Source of the DNA: Anaerolineae bacterium
GTDB lineage: Bacteria; Chloroflexota; Anaerolineae; Aggregatilineales; Phototrophicaceae
DNA: 41,689 nt
Assembly: GCA_017303775.1 (NCBI GenBank)
Contig: JAFLCH010000006.1
Span: 1 to 41,689 of the forward strand
Reading direction: 5' to 3'
The notes beneath the pieces were generated by a model. It was not told the origin of the DNA. It made no database searches and saw only the letters and a program-made list of their open reading frames with translations. The first letter of the stretch is position 1; the number at the start of each line of letters is the position of its first letter. The position numbers were made by a program, and so were the translations under genes. This document shows, one piece after another, positions 41,563 to 41,689 of the stretch.

Positions 41563-41689
41563 CCTAAGCTCGCTCATTTGTGCTATCATGTTATCAGCGT
41601 CCGTTCTATCTGTACGACGCCGCGCACCTTAACAATCGCATAAATACAATCTCTGAGCATCGTCACCCTCAATTGGCATCCCGCTGCCA

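Larger units (their letters stand above)
41086..41689. other. About 600 bp without a recognised gene
   Basis: No supported coding region. It contains the rpoD promoter candidate near 41233-41259, a C-rich plus-strand tract at 41370-41440 with GCCTCACGCC seen twice, and the 16-bp palindrome at 41547-41562. A plus-strand gene may begin past the window end. Confidence 0.6.

Overview
The window is a chromosomal stretch from what looks like a Chloroflexota bacterium, perhaps Anaerolineae-like. This placement is inferred from gene content: a 7TM-GAF regulator with an HTH-like tail, a PHAX-type RNA-binding protein, paired TIGR03960/TIGR03936 radical-SAM genes, frequent TTG/GTG starts and mid-range GC. 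It was not tested with a phylogeny. About 35 protein genes are packed tightly, mostly on the minus strand. I see no rRNA, tRNA, CRISPR array, insertion sequence or prophage.

Layout: 1-2.1 kb holds the 3' end of a berberine-bridge-type FAD oxidoreductase facing a YifB/ComM AAA+ gene. 2.2-5.1 kb (plus) holds acylphosphatase, a PHAX-domain protein, rpmF and fabD. 5.1-6.7 kb holds a possible attenuator leader and an aminotransferase. 6.7-8.8 kb holds an aldo/keto reductase and a BtuF-like binding protein. 8.9-11.2 kb holds glmS with a promoter and a glmS self-cleaving ribozyme in its leader. 11.2-16.4 kb (minus) holds plsC, an RsuA-family pseudouridine synthase, arylamine N-acetyltransferase, a beta-hydroxyacid dehydrogenase and a membrane GT2. 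16.5-19.9 kb holds ddl, a DUF456 protein, a DDAH-like hydrolase and an NAD-dependent epimerase. 20.2-24.4 kb is a probable four-gene operon: a MurA-like protein lacking key catalytic residues, an alpha/beta hydrolase, a YvlD-type membrane protein and a membrane-anchored Mur ligase. 24.6-31.0 kb holds TIGR03960 radical SAM, a secreted beta-propeller, DinB, a tiny C2H2 zinc-finger protein and a TIGR03936-psuG-PfkB operon. 31.1-35.2 kb holds two small membrane proteins, an SRAP (HMCES/YedK) protein and ftsK. 35.4-41.1 kb holds a three-S1-domain protein, then the tight operon rpoD, LiaF-like, GNAT, 7TM-GAF regulator. The last 600 bp are non-coding, with the rpoD promoter and a perfect 16-bp palindrome.

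Themes: envelope precursor synthesis recurs (glmS, ddl, MurA-like, membrane Mur ligase, GT2, plsC, fabD). So does RNA modification and turnover (pseudouridine synthase, psuG with a kinase, TIGR03936, PHAX and S1 proteins). The points most worth following are the degenerate MurA paralogue beside a Mur ligase whose N-terminus is a membrane domain, the bacterial PHAX protein, the glmS ribozyme with extra hairpins in a probable non-Firmicute, and the housekeeping sigma factor co-transcribed with a membrane sensor.
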